Positions 7,719-17,100 of a stretch of 33,312 nucleotides of DNA are shown in pieces (within the stretch, counting starts at the first letter, position 1; every line of letters starts with the position of its first letter). A program made the translations under genes and the position numbers. The stretch lies in the NCBI GenBank assembly GCA_012514535.1, contig JAAZAA010000056.1:67932-101243 (forward strand), written 5' to 3'. The stretch comes from Myxococcales bacterium (GTDB lineage: Bacteria; Myxococcota_A; Polyangia; Polyangiales; Polyangiaceae). The notes beneath the pieces are model-generated. The model ran no database searches and had not been told where the DNA came from. It worked only from the letters and a program-made list of their open reading frames with translations.

Positions 7719-8939
7719 TCACGATTCCGACTGCTGTCGCAGCAGCCCCGCCAAGGTCTGGAGCAGCTCGCCCATCTCGAAGGGTTTGCGCACCCAGGCG
7801 GAGAAGCGACCCGCCGCCTCGTCCGGCACGCCGCTCGGATGACCACTCACGAGCACGAGGGGAGCCTGCGGGGCGTGCCCCCGGAGCGCGTCGAGCCAGT
7901 GGCTCAGCCGTCCTGCCAAGGGGGACAGGTCGAGGAGCGCGGCGTCGATCATCGGTCGTCCCCCGAGCAGCTGCGCCAGCCCCTCGGCGCCGTTCACGAG
8001 GAGCACCTCCGCTCCCTTGGCTTCGAGGCTCAGCTCGAGCAGGGAGGCGATCGCCGGATCGTCCTCCACCACCAGGATGCGGGCGCCGTGCAGCGCCTGG
8101 CTCGTCCGCGTCTCTGCCGCCGCGCTCTCGTTGGCGCCCGTGCCGCGGGGCCACGACAGCTCGAAGCACGCGCCGCGCTCGCTCGGCAGCAGCCGGAGAT
8201 CGCCGCCGCGCTCACGAGCGAGCCGGCGGGAGTGGGTCAGCCCGATGCCCGCGCCGCCGCGGCGGGTGCTCACCGGATCCGCGAACAGCGTGGCGTGACG
8301 CTCCGCGGGGATCCCAGGGCCCTCGTCCGTGACGGTGACGCGCAGGTGCGTCGCGTCACTGCTCAGGGCGACCCAAATGCGCCCGCCCGGCGGGGTGAAG
8401 TCGATGGCGTTGAGCAACAAGTTCGTGAGCACCTGCAGAGCGGGCGCCTCGTCGTCGAGGGGGACGTCCTCCTCGAGGGTCTCCTCCAGCTCCACGTGCA
8501 CTTCACCCGCCAGCGCGCGCGGTCGCACGCTCATCACCGCGAAGCGCGCCAGCGCCCGCGCGCCGCGCTGCTCCGCGTCGACGTCTTCCTCGGCGCCGAT
8601 GGCTCGACGCGCCAGGAGGCGTCCCCGTCGCGCATGCTCCCGAGCGACCTCGAGCGCTGCGAGGACCTTCGCCGGATCGTCCGTCGGGTCCACGGCGTCG
8701 AGCCAGCCGAGCACCACCGTGAGGGCGTTCGACACCTCGTGGAGCGCGCCCGCCAACGCGGCCCCATCGCGCCATCCCGGCGACGGCTGGATCGGAGCGT
8801 CTGCTCGCGGCGATACCGGAGCCGCTGCCCCCGAGGAGGGCACGACCTCCGTCACCGACGAACGCGGCTCGTCCGCGGAACCCTGCACGTCGGGCTCACC
8901 GGTCGGAGCCCGCGGCGCGGCAGTGGAGGGGCGCCTCAC
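7719..8939 (-). CDS. Soluble hybrid histidine kinase with C-terminal receiver
   Basis: A 406-residue protein from the GTG at 8939. It has a HisKA-like helix with the phospho-acceptor His67 (LHEVSNALTVVLGW), then a HATPase domain with the N box (LTNLLLNAIDF, Asn177), G1 (DEGPGIP) and G2 (GGAGIGLTHS). A receiver domain follows with the acidic cluster VEDD (about 291-294), the phospho-acceptor Asp337 in ALLDLS and Lys385 in VRKPF. There is no transmembrane segment and no recognisable sensor domain; the first 60 residues are Pro/Ala-rich. It probably passes phosphate from His to its own receiver or to a separate regulator. An ATG at 9008 in the same frame is possible, but the extra codons (AAT, CTT, TCA, TAT, AGG, GGA) are unlike the rest of the gene, and a TATAGG box lies 9 bases before the GTG. 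Confidence 0.88.
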   Translation of the reverse strand: MRRPSTAAPRAPTGEPDVQGSADEPRSSVTEVVPSSGAAAPVSPRADAPIQPSPGWRDGAALAGALHEVSNALTVVLGWLDAVDPTDDPAKVLAALEVAREHARRGRLLARRAIGAEEDVDAEQRGARALARFAVMSVRPRALAGEVHVELEETLEEDVPLDDEAPALQVLTNLLLNAIDFTPPGGRIWVALSSDATHLRVTVTDEGPGIPAERHATLFADPVSTRRGGAGIGLTHSRRLARERGGDLRLLPSERGACFELSWPRGTGANESAAAETRTSQALHGARILVVEDDPAIASLLELSLEAKGAEVLLVNGAEGLAQLLGGRPMIDAALLDLSPLAGRLSHWLDALRGHAPQAPLVLVSGHPSGVPDEAAGRFSAWVRKPFEMGELLQTLAGLLRQQSES

Positions 8940-8948
8940 TCCATTGAC

Positions 8949-8954
8949 CCTATA
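8949..8954 (-). promoter_or_regulatory. -10-like box TATAGG just before the kinase GTG
   Basis: TATAGG on the minus strand ends 9 bases before the GTG at 8939. A transcript starting about 7 bases after the box would carry almost no leader. No good -35 is visible at 16-18 bases upstream, so this is a weak call. Confidence 0.35.
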
Positions 8955-9011
8955 CCGTCGCCCTTCCGCTCGCCAGCACCCCGATGACCACCGAAGCGCC
9001 GAATTCATTCC

Positions 9012-9030
9012 CTGAAAAATCGATTTTCAG
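9012..9030. promoter_or_regulatory. AT-rich dyad, operator-like
   Basis: CTGAAAA (9012-9018) and TTTTCAG (9024-9030) form a perfect 7-bp dyad around ATCGA. It lies in the 171-bp gap between the lipoprotein stop and the kinase start. Such an AT-rich block is rare in this sequence. The stem is too weak for a typical terminator, so a protein binding site is more likely. Confidence 0.35.
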
Positions 9031-9110
9031 CCACGGTCGAACGGAGCCCGGAGAGAGCGTCCGCCCTCCTCCGCGTCGAGCAGCCCAGATGAGCCTCCGA
9101 GCGGCCCCGG

Positions 9111-10937
9111 TCAGCGAGACCCGAGGTGCGCAGGGATCAGCAGCTGGAAGCTCCCGTCGGGCTCGACTCGGCTCTCCGCCACCTGGAGCACCGCCGTCGC
9201 CTCGGCGGGGTCGTTGGTGAGGGCGGTCCCCTTCACGTAGGCGTAGGCGCGCAACAGCGCCGAGGACGCCCCCGAGGCCACGGCGGCGTCAACGAAGCCG
9301 CTGTAGACCACCGGCAGGGGCAAGCGGACGTCCCCGAGGGCGGCCTCCGGGCCCTTCGCGTTCACGCTGGGCAGGACGAGCCAGGAGAACCCGGAGCCGG
9401 TGCCCGGGCGCACCGCGAGATCGAACACTCCGCGATCGGCCACGACCGAGAAGCGGCCCTCCGCGTCCGTGACGGCGCCGTCGGCGCGCGGCGCGTACGA
9501 CGTCCGGCCGAGCACGCGCTCCAAGACGCCCGCGGCCGTGATCTCCGCGGAGGCGGCGGTGGCCTGGACGGCGGCGCCCGAGACGACCCCCGACGCGGGC
9601 CCGAGCACCCGCGCATGGATGTTGGCGTTCCACGCGAGCTCCACCACACGGCCCGCCTGAACGTCCTGGTTCGCGCTGATCCGCCAGATCGCCTCCGTAG
9701 GCGACAGCCCCGAGCCGACCGGAGGAAACGCGACGACGCGGTACGTCCCCGGCAGCAGGTCCACGGTGAACTGCCCGCCTTCGTCGGTCTCCACCACCCG
9801 CTCGAAGGCGGCGATGGTGCCGGGGCTGATCGCGCGGAGCTCCGTGGCGGCCAAGCTGACCGTCGCCCGCACGACCGTCGTGCTGTTCTCCGCGCTCACC
9901 TGCCCCATCACCTGCACCGGCGCGGGCAAGGATTGGAACTGGTCGATGATCCCCACCCCGTGCTCGAACAGCTCGACCACACTCCGGTCGACGATGACGT
10001 GGGGCGCAGTCACGCCCTCGGGGGGCGAGAGGCGGACGAGCTCCGCTTTGCCGCCGGTCGGCTGCACGGGGACGTAGGCGAGGTGCACGCGATAGTCGAA
10101 CCCCTCGTCGGCCGCGACGGGTTCCCCCAAGACGCCCTGGGTCGAGAGGAGGCGCCCGGTGTCGCCGTCGATCACGTCGAGGGTCCACCCATCGAGGAGA
10201 GGCTCCGGGTGCGGCCAGCGCACGACGACGTCGAGCTGCTCCGGGGTGTTGAGCGTCAGCGTGATCCCCACCTCGCTCGCGCCGACGTGGATCTCCCGGA
10301 AGAGCTGGGGCGGCGGCGTACACTCACCGGTCACCCCCCGGGGCTCGACGTAGACGTCGTAGGTCCCGGGCGGCACCAGCGCTCGGAAGCGATAGCTGCC
10401 GTCCACGAAGGTCGCGTCGCTCGTGTAGCTGGGGACGGCCAGGCCGAGCTGGCGCTGCTGAGGCCGCAAGGTGACGCGCGCTGGCAGGGTGCCATCCGCG
10501 CTCGGCTCGGCGGCGTCTCCCGGGACCGGCGCGGGGCATGGGAACGGCTCTGCCGTGGGGGAGATGGATCCCGTCACGGACGAGACGTGCGCGAGCTCCA
10601 CCGTGAGCTCACCCCCGGCCGGGTCGAGCTCCGTGACGGACTCGACGAAGCGCACCCCGGCGATTTCCGGAGCATCCGCCGGCGGCGTGATCTCGAGGAG
10701 GAGGGTCTCGATCTCCCCCTGCTCCGCGCGACACTGCCCCCCGACACACCTCCCGCCACCGCACTCTCGATGCTCGGAGCACTCGTTGCGGGTGGCGGGG
10801 CCGCCGCCGAACTCCAGCGCCTCGACGGAGCAGCCCGGCGCTCCGAGCCCCAAGGCGCAGCCGAGCCACGCGAGGAGCAGCCCGCTGCCCCTGCGGGGCA
10901 GGCTCCGGGCCGGGCGTCGCTCCATCACGGCTCGCAT
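9111..10937 (-). CDS. Lipoprotein with carboxypeptidase-regulatory-like beta-sandwich repeats
   Basis: A 608-residue protein (start ATG 10937; an ATG at 10925 is also possible). The signal peptide ends at GAPGC (Cys36). It is followed by a small Cys cluster (53, 59, 64, 69) like the short EGF-like modules of myxobacterial surface lipoproteins. The rest is beta-rich with at least three copies of the transthyretin/carboxypeptidase-regulatory pattern, visible as PPGTYDVYV (about residue 190), LLPGTYRVVAF (about 398) and EGRFSVVADRGVFDLAV (about 498). Such domains are structural or binding modules; no catalytic site is seen. It probably sits at the cell surface. The kinase gene follows 171 bp downstream and the giant TPR gene precedes it, all leftward, but the gaps do not prove an operon. 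Confidence 0.8.
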   Translation of the reverse strand: MRAVMERRPARSLPRRGSGLLLAWLGCALGLGAPGCSVEALEFGGGPATRNECSEHRECGGGRCVGGQCRAEQGEIETLLLEITPPADAPEIAGVRFVESVTELDPAGGELTVELAHVSSVTGSISPTAEPFPCPAPVPGDAAEPSADGTLPARVTLRPQQRQLGLAVPSYTSDATFVDGSYRFRALVPPGTYDVYVEPRGVTGECTPPPQLFREIHVGASEVGITLTLNTPEQLDVVVRWPHPEPLLDGWTLDVIDGDTGRLLSTQGVLGEPVAADEGFDYRVHLAYVPVQPTGGKAELVRLSPPEGVTAPHVIVDRSVVELFEHGVGIIDQFQSLPAPVQVMGQVSAENSTTVVRATVSLAATELRAISPGTIAAFERVVETDEGGQFTVDLLPGTYRVVAFPPVGSGLSPTEAIWRISANQDVQAGRVVELAWNANIHARVLGPASGVVSGAAVQATAASAEITAAGVLERVLGRTSYAPRADGAVTDAEGRFSVVADRGVFDLAVRPGTGSGFSWLVLPSVNAKGPEAALGDVRLPLPVVYSGFVDAAVASGASSALLRAYAYVKGTALTNDPAEATAVLQVAESRVEPDGSFQLLIPAHLGSR

Positions 10938-11104
10938 GGCTCCGCGCAGTCTGGGCACGAACGATACTCTAGGCAAGCAACGTGCCACGGCTGGGCGAGG
11001 CTTTCCCGGGCCCCCAGCGACGCCTAGGGCCTCCGGATCCGTGACAGCCCTGTCGCGCCCCGGAGCGGCCAGCGGGGATGGAGGCGTGGCCACGGCCCTC
11101 CGGG

Positions 11105-14100
11105 TTACGACGCATTCCAGCGCACCTCGGCGTACTCCGGGCTCAGGGCGAGGCGGACCAGATCCGCCACCGCCGCGCTCTGCCGGCAACGCACGCCCAG
11201 CTCGGCCAGGGTGCGCGGCGGAGCCAGCCGCTCCTCTTCGCAGGCAGCCACCACCGCCGTCGCCAGGTCCGCGCAGAGCACGAGCCCGGCGCGCCTCAAC
11301 ACCTGCCGCGCGACGGCGGTGACCTTCTCGTAGGCGAGCTCCGCGGGATCGGCGCAGAGCTGAGAGAGGCGACGCTGCTTGCGGGGCGGGAGCGCCTCCC
11401 AGAGGGCTGTGGCCAGGCGCGTCACCTCGCCGCTCGGGCGCTCCGTGCTGGGAGGGCCGAAGGCGGCGCGGAGCGCCGCGAGCAACGTGCGGACGTTTGC
11501 CGGGGGGGCGCCGAAGAGCAGCGCGAGCTCCGGCGACGTGGCCATGAGCATCGCACCGAAGTGGAACGCCAGCTCGGCGCTCGACTCCTCGATCTCGCCG
11601 GTCACGAGCAGCGCCGGAGGCACGAGCAGCGCGACGGAGAGGGTGATCGAGTTCGTCCCGCGCCGCTGGAAGACCGGGGTCCGTGAGGCGCCGAGGAGCC
11701 GCCCCGCGTCGGCGTAGAGTCGGGACAGGGGCGTCAGCGGTCCAGCCGCCACGCGCTCCAGCCCCGTGATCCCGTAGGTGCTCGGTTCCTGCTTGAAGAG
11801 GTTCGTGGCGTGCTCCCAGACCAGCGCCGTGGCCTCGGTGCCGGCGCACTGGAGCCCGCTGGCAAGGACGCGGCGGAGCAGATCCGGCTGCTCTCGCAGA
11901 CGACCGACCTCGGGCGCCACCTCGAAGGGGATCACGCCGAAGGTCCCCAAGACGTGGCGGATCGCGGCCGCCAGGGGGCCGTTGCGCTCGACCTCCGCCG
12001 CCGCGGCGAACTGGCGGAGCGCCCACTCGTCCCCCGGCTGGAGCAACGTGAGCCGCTCCGCCACGAGGAGACGATCCTGGGCGCGGGCGGGATCGGAGCC
12101 CAGGAGCTCGAGGAGCCCGCGCGCTGCTTCGGGGTCGCCGTGCTCGAACGCCGCCCGGAGCTCTTGCTCCCGAGGGCTGGCGGGGGGCGCGACCAGGAGC
12201 TTCGAGTTGGAGGAACGCCGTCCCCCGCTGGACGGCGGGGCGGAGGTGCTGATCGGGGAAGCGCCCGCCGCCTCCTCTCGCGCACGCGCCTGCTCCGCAC
12301 GCTCGACAAGGTCGCGTTCGGCAGCTTCGCGCTCGGCCCGCGCCTTCGCGGCACGCTCCGCGGCTTCACGCTCGGCGGCTTCACGCTCGGCTCGCGCGCT
12401 CGCTTCACGCTCCGCGGCTTCACGCTCCGCGCGCGCTCTCGCTTCACGCTCCGCGGCTTCGCGCTCGGCGGCTTCACGCTCGGCTCGCGCTCTCGCTTCA
12501 CGCTCCGCAGCTTCACGCTCCGCGCGCGCCTTCGCTTCACGCTCTGCGGCTTCACGCTCGGCTCGCGCTCTCGCTTCACGCTCCGCGGCTTCACGCTCGG
12601 CTCGCGCTCTCGCTTCACGCTCCGCAGCTTCACGCTCCGCGCGCGCTCTCGCCTCGCGCTCCGCGCGCGCCTGATTGTCTCGCTCGGCGCGCCCCCGCTC
12701 GGCAGCGATCTCCCGGAGCTCCGCGGCGGCCTCCACCTGACGCGGATCGTCGTGGGCCACCGCGGACAGATACGCCTGAGCGCGGTCCAGCTCGCCGAGG
12801 GAGCGGGCGACGCGACCCGCGCGGATGAGCACCTGCCCCTCCCCCCGGAGCCCGTGCAGATCGCTGCCCAGAGCCGCGTCCAGCAGCTGGAGCGCGCGCC
12901 GCGGATCGTCGTCCAGGCGCTCCGCCAGCCCGACCGCGACCAGCGCCCGGCTCCCCACCCGCTCGACGGCGCGATCAAGCTCCCGTAGGCCCGCCGCGCC
13001 GCCCTCCGTGACGTCCAGCGCCTCCGCCAACAAGAACGCCCGGAGCTCGATCTGGCGATGGTTGAGCCTCTCCTGCAGGTTGCGCAGCTGCGCCACCGTG
13101 CGCTGCGCCTGCTCGAGGTTTCCTGCGCCCCGCGCCAGGTACTCCAGGCGCCGCGCCAGCAGCTGCGCCTCCGCCGATTGCGGTGTGAGTTCGGCGGCCT
13201 GGACGGCGAGCTCGAGGGCCCGCTCCGCGTCTCCGCCGGCCTCGGCGGTGGTGGCGGCTTCGACGAGTAACGCCGCGGCCTGCGCGGGCTCGGCCCTCTC
13301 CTCCTTCGCCAGCTCGCTCAGCGCCCGAACCAACGCGCCGCGATCCCCGCTCTGACGCGCCAGCTTCACCCGCAGCTCCAGGAGCCGGCGGGAGGTCGAC
13401 TCGAACGTCACCTGCTCGAGGGTGCGGCGCGCACCGTCCACCTGCCCCGCCTCGAGGTGCGCCTCGGCGGCGAGCAACGTGAGCTCCCGCTGCTGCTCCG
13501 GATCGGTGGACACGGCTCGGGCCCGACCCCACAGCGTCGCCGCCCGGGAGGGGCTCCCGCTCCGGCGGTGCAGATCCGCCAGGACGTGCAGCAGATCGGG
13601 GTGCTCTCCTTCTTCACTCAGCAGCCGCTCGAGCTCCTGCCGCGCTTCCTCGACCCGACCGACGCTGCGCTCGAGGAGCGTCGCGCGCCGGAGGCGGAGC
13701 TGCAGCGCCTCCGCAGCGTCCGTGGCACACTCCGCCCGACGCAGCAGCAAGCGCGCCAGCTCCTCGTGATCACCGCGCCGCTCCGCGGCCCGCTCGAGCC
13801 CCTCCAGCGCGCCCCGGTTCACGGGATCCCGCGCGAGGAGCGCTCGATAACTGTCCTCGGCGTCGTCGAGCCTGCCGATCTCCTCCTGCCGCTGTGCGAG
13901 CGCCTCGTAGAGCTGGCGCTGCACCTCCGGGCTCAAGGGATCGAGCTCCACCTCGAGGAGGAGATCCAACGCGACGTCCACCGAGCTGTCCGCCGCCTGC
14001 GCCAGGATCTGCCGAGCGCGATCGTCGGCGGGGAGGATCCCCTCGACGGTGGCGAGCAGCTCGGGATCGCCCAGCTCTCGCGCGAACGTCTGGGCAAGTC

Positions 14101-17100
14101 CGACGAGGGCGGTGTCGTGGGGGCTCTCCACCGCCGCGCGGATCAGGAGGCGCCCGTGGGCTTCTTTCTCGCCGAGCCCGTGCGCGATCGTCGCGGCGAG
14201 CTCCGCGAGCGCGCGACCACAGGACGCGAGGCGGTTGCCCGCCCGCTCCACACACCACGCCACGAAGGCGCGAGCGGGAGCGCCCAACGCCGCCAGCCGC
14301 TCGGCGTAAGGCCGGAGCTCCGCGAACTGCTCGATGTCGCTGTCACACTCCGCCGCGCGTTGCAGCGCTCGCAGCGCGAGCTGGTCGTCTCCGAACAGCT
14401 CGAGGGCCGCGATGGCCGCGCGGACGGCGAAGGCGCTCCCTTCCATGCCGCCCGCCTTGGGCAACAACACCCCGAGCGCCCGCTCGAAGCGGAGGTGGAC
14501 CACCTCCGCGTCGTCCGGACAGACCTCGAGCAGCTGCCGCATCGCCTCCGCCAGCGTCCCCAGGGTCGGCGCGTCGGGGCGCACCGCGACCGCCCGCAAG
14601 AGCACGTCGATGCGCTGTCTGCGCCCGGACTCGCTCGTGTCCGCGAGGGCCGCGGCGCGAGCCAACCAGAGGACCCGCGCCCCGTCGTCGGGGGTGCGGC
14701 TCGCCACGCGCTCGAGGGCGCCCACGACCTGGTCGGAGTCTCCGGCCCGATCCGCCAGGCGCGCCATCAGCACGAAGGCGACTCCCTCCCCGGGGACCGC
14801 CTCGAACGCCGCCACCGCGTGCTGGAGCGCGACGTCGTGATGACCTCGGCGCTCGAGCTGCCGCGCCGCCCGGTAATGGACCGCGCGCTCGCCATAACGG
14901 CCGAGGGTGGCCTGGGCCAAGGTGCGGTACAGGGCGACGAGCTCGTCGACGTCCTGGCTGGTCGCCGCGCTCTCGGCGATCGTCAACACGTCCGCGTTGG
15001 CGGGGTGCTTCGTGAGCGCTTCCCGAGCGAGCCGAAAGGCGTCCGCGGGGCGCTGCGCCTCGAGGGCGAACCGCGCGGCGAGCCCCAGGAGGCGCCCCGC
15101 GGTCGCGGGCGTCGCCGCGTCCTCCGCCACGCGCTCCAGCTCCCGAGCGGCCATCTCCGGTCCGCCGAAGGTGTGGAGGTCCCATGCGAGCTCCTCCACC
15201 GCCTCGGCGCCGCCCCACTCCAGACGCCGTACCCACGCGAGCACCGCTCCGTGAACGTCCCCCGCGAGATCCCAGCGGGCCGCCCCGAGCTCACGCACCG
15301 CTCGGAGCCAACGCGCGCAAGACGCCCCTGCACCCGTCCCTCCCCGCACCCCCGACGCGGGCTGCAGCACCTCGACCTGCGCCTCGAGCACGGCGAGCAG
15401 CGCGTCGCCTTCGTCCGCGGGAGGGAGCGCCTCGAGGCGCTCGGCGATCACCGTAGCCGAGGCGCCCGCGGCGAGGGCGCGGCCCAGGGCGCGCGCGGCC
15501 GCCGCCGTCTCTCCGGTCGCTGCCCGCAGCCGCGCCAGCTCGACGAGCGCCCCGGCGCGAACCTGCGGTGACGCGGTCACCAGCCAACGCTCCAGCACCT
15601 GCGCCTCGAGGTCCGGCACCTGGCAGGTCCGGGCCACCTCGAGCACCGCCTCCCGCACCGCCTCGACGCGCGGACCGAGCACGTCGAGCACGCGCCGGGC
15701 CACCTCCGGAGCCCGCTCCGGGGCGAGCCGAGCGAGGGCTCCGAGCGCGCTCGCCGCAGGACCGACGAGCCGCGCGAGGGGGATGGGCTGAGACAGGAGC
15801 CACGAGAGAGCGTCCGCCAGCCGCTCGCCGTCTCCCGCCTCCGCCGCGCGCCGGAGGAGCTCCTTCGCGACCTCGGGATCCCCGGGGCGCTGCGCGAGCT
15901 GGCGCTGGGTCCAGGTGAGCGCGAGGCGCAGGGCTCCGCGTCGCTCGGAGGAGTCGGCCAGGACCTGGCACGTGCTCCCCCGCGCCAGCACGACGGCGAG
16001 GGAGCGCTCCAGCAGGACCGCCGCCGCGGAATCCGGATCGCGCTGAGCCACCAGCGCCTGCGCGGCGACGCCCCGCTGCCAGGACGGATCCGCGTCGACC
16101 GCCATCTCCGCGGCGAGCCGCGCCTCCGCGAGCTGCCCCGCGTCGAGGAGCAGCTCCGCCGCGACGCTCGCCACGACCGCGCGGACGCGCCCCTGGGCGT
16201 GGCCAGCGACGTGCCAGAGGGCGAGCGCCCGCCCCTCGTTCATGCCAGCCCGGAGCGCCGTCACCGCACCCAGGCAGGCGGCCTCGAGGGACGGCCCGGG
16301 TCGGGGCGCGAGCAGCGGTTGCAAGACCTCCTGGGCCGCAAACCAATCGCCCCGGGCCCCTTGGAGTCGTGCCAGCTCCAGGCGCACCCCCTCCTGGGAC
16401 GCGTCCCCGAGGTGGACGAGCTGCTCGCGCAGGGCCGCGATCCGGCGCAGGATCTCTTCCTCACCGAGCGCGAGCTCCGGCGCCAGCTGCGCGCGCGCTT
16501 CGGGGCGTGGGTACAGCTCGAGCAACCGCGCGCGCAGGCCCTGGACCGTGCTCGCGCCCCACGCGAACACCGCGGCGTCGAGCGCCGCGAGGAGCCAGTC
16601 CACGAGCACGGGCTCTCCCGCCGCCAGGTGCACGAACAGCGACTCGACGTCGCGCGGCGGCTCCGCGCGCGACCCCGCCAACACCTCCGCGAGCCGCTCC
16701 GCGTCGAACGCCGCGTCGAGCTCGGCGTCGAGGGCCGCCCCGAGGGCCGCGGACCAGTCCTGCTCGGCGATGAGGCGCCCGAAGCGCCGCTGATGGATCG
16801 CCGCGCGACGCGCCGCGGAGCCCGAGCGCGCTTGCTCTCGCAACACTTCTTCGGCGGCCCCTGGTCGCCCCCGCTCCTCGAGGGCCAGGGCCAGCTGCTC
16901 CGCCGCGGCCGGATCCGACGGGCACGCCTCGAAGGCGCGCACGCTGTTCTCGAAGGCGCCGGTCACGTCGCCGGCGGCGGCCCGCCGCGCCGCCGCCTCC
17001 GTGAAGGCGCGCGCCGCGCGCTCGCCACGGATCGCTCCCCAGCCCCGCAGAGTCCCGAGGAGCTCGGCAGGGAGCGGATCGTGAGTCGCCGCCTGGAGGG

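Noticed and set aside
9126-11027. 633-codon plus-strand frame opposite the repeat-domain lipoprotein
   Set aside because: The minus strand shows a signal peptide, lipobox and beta-sandwich repeats; the plus frame is rich in Arg, His and Gly without structure.
12288-12668. 39-bp repeats as a possible CRISPR array
   Set aside because: The units abut without unique spacers, vary between copies and stay in frame inside a large coding gene.
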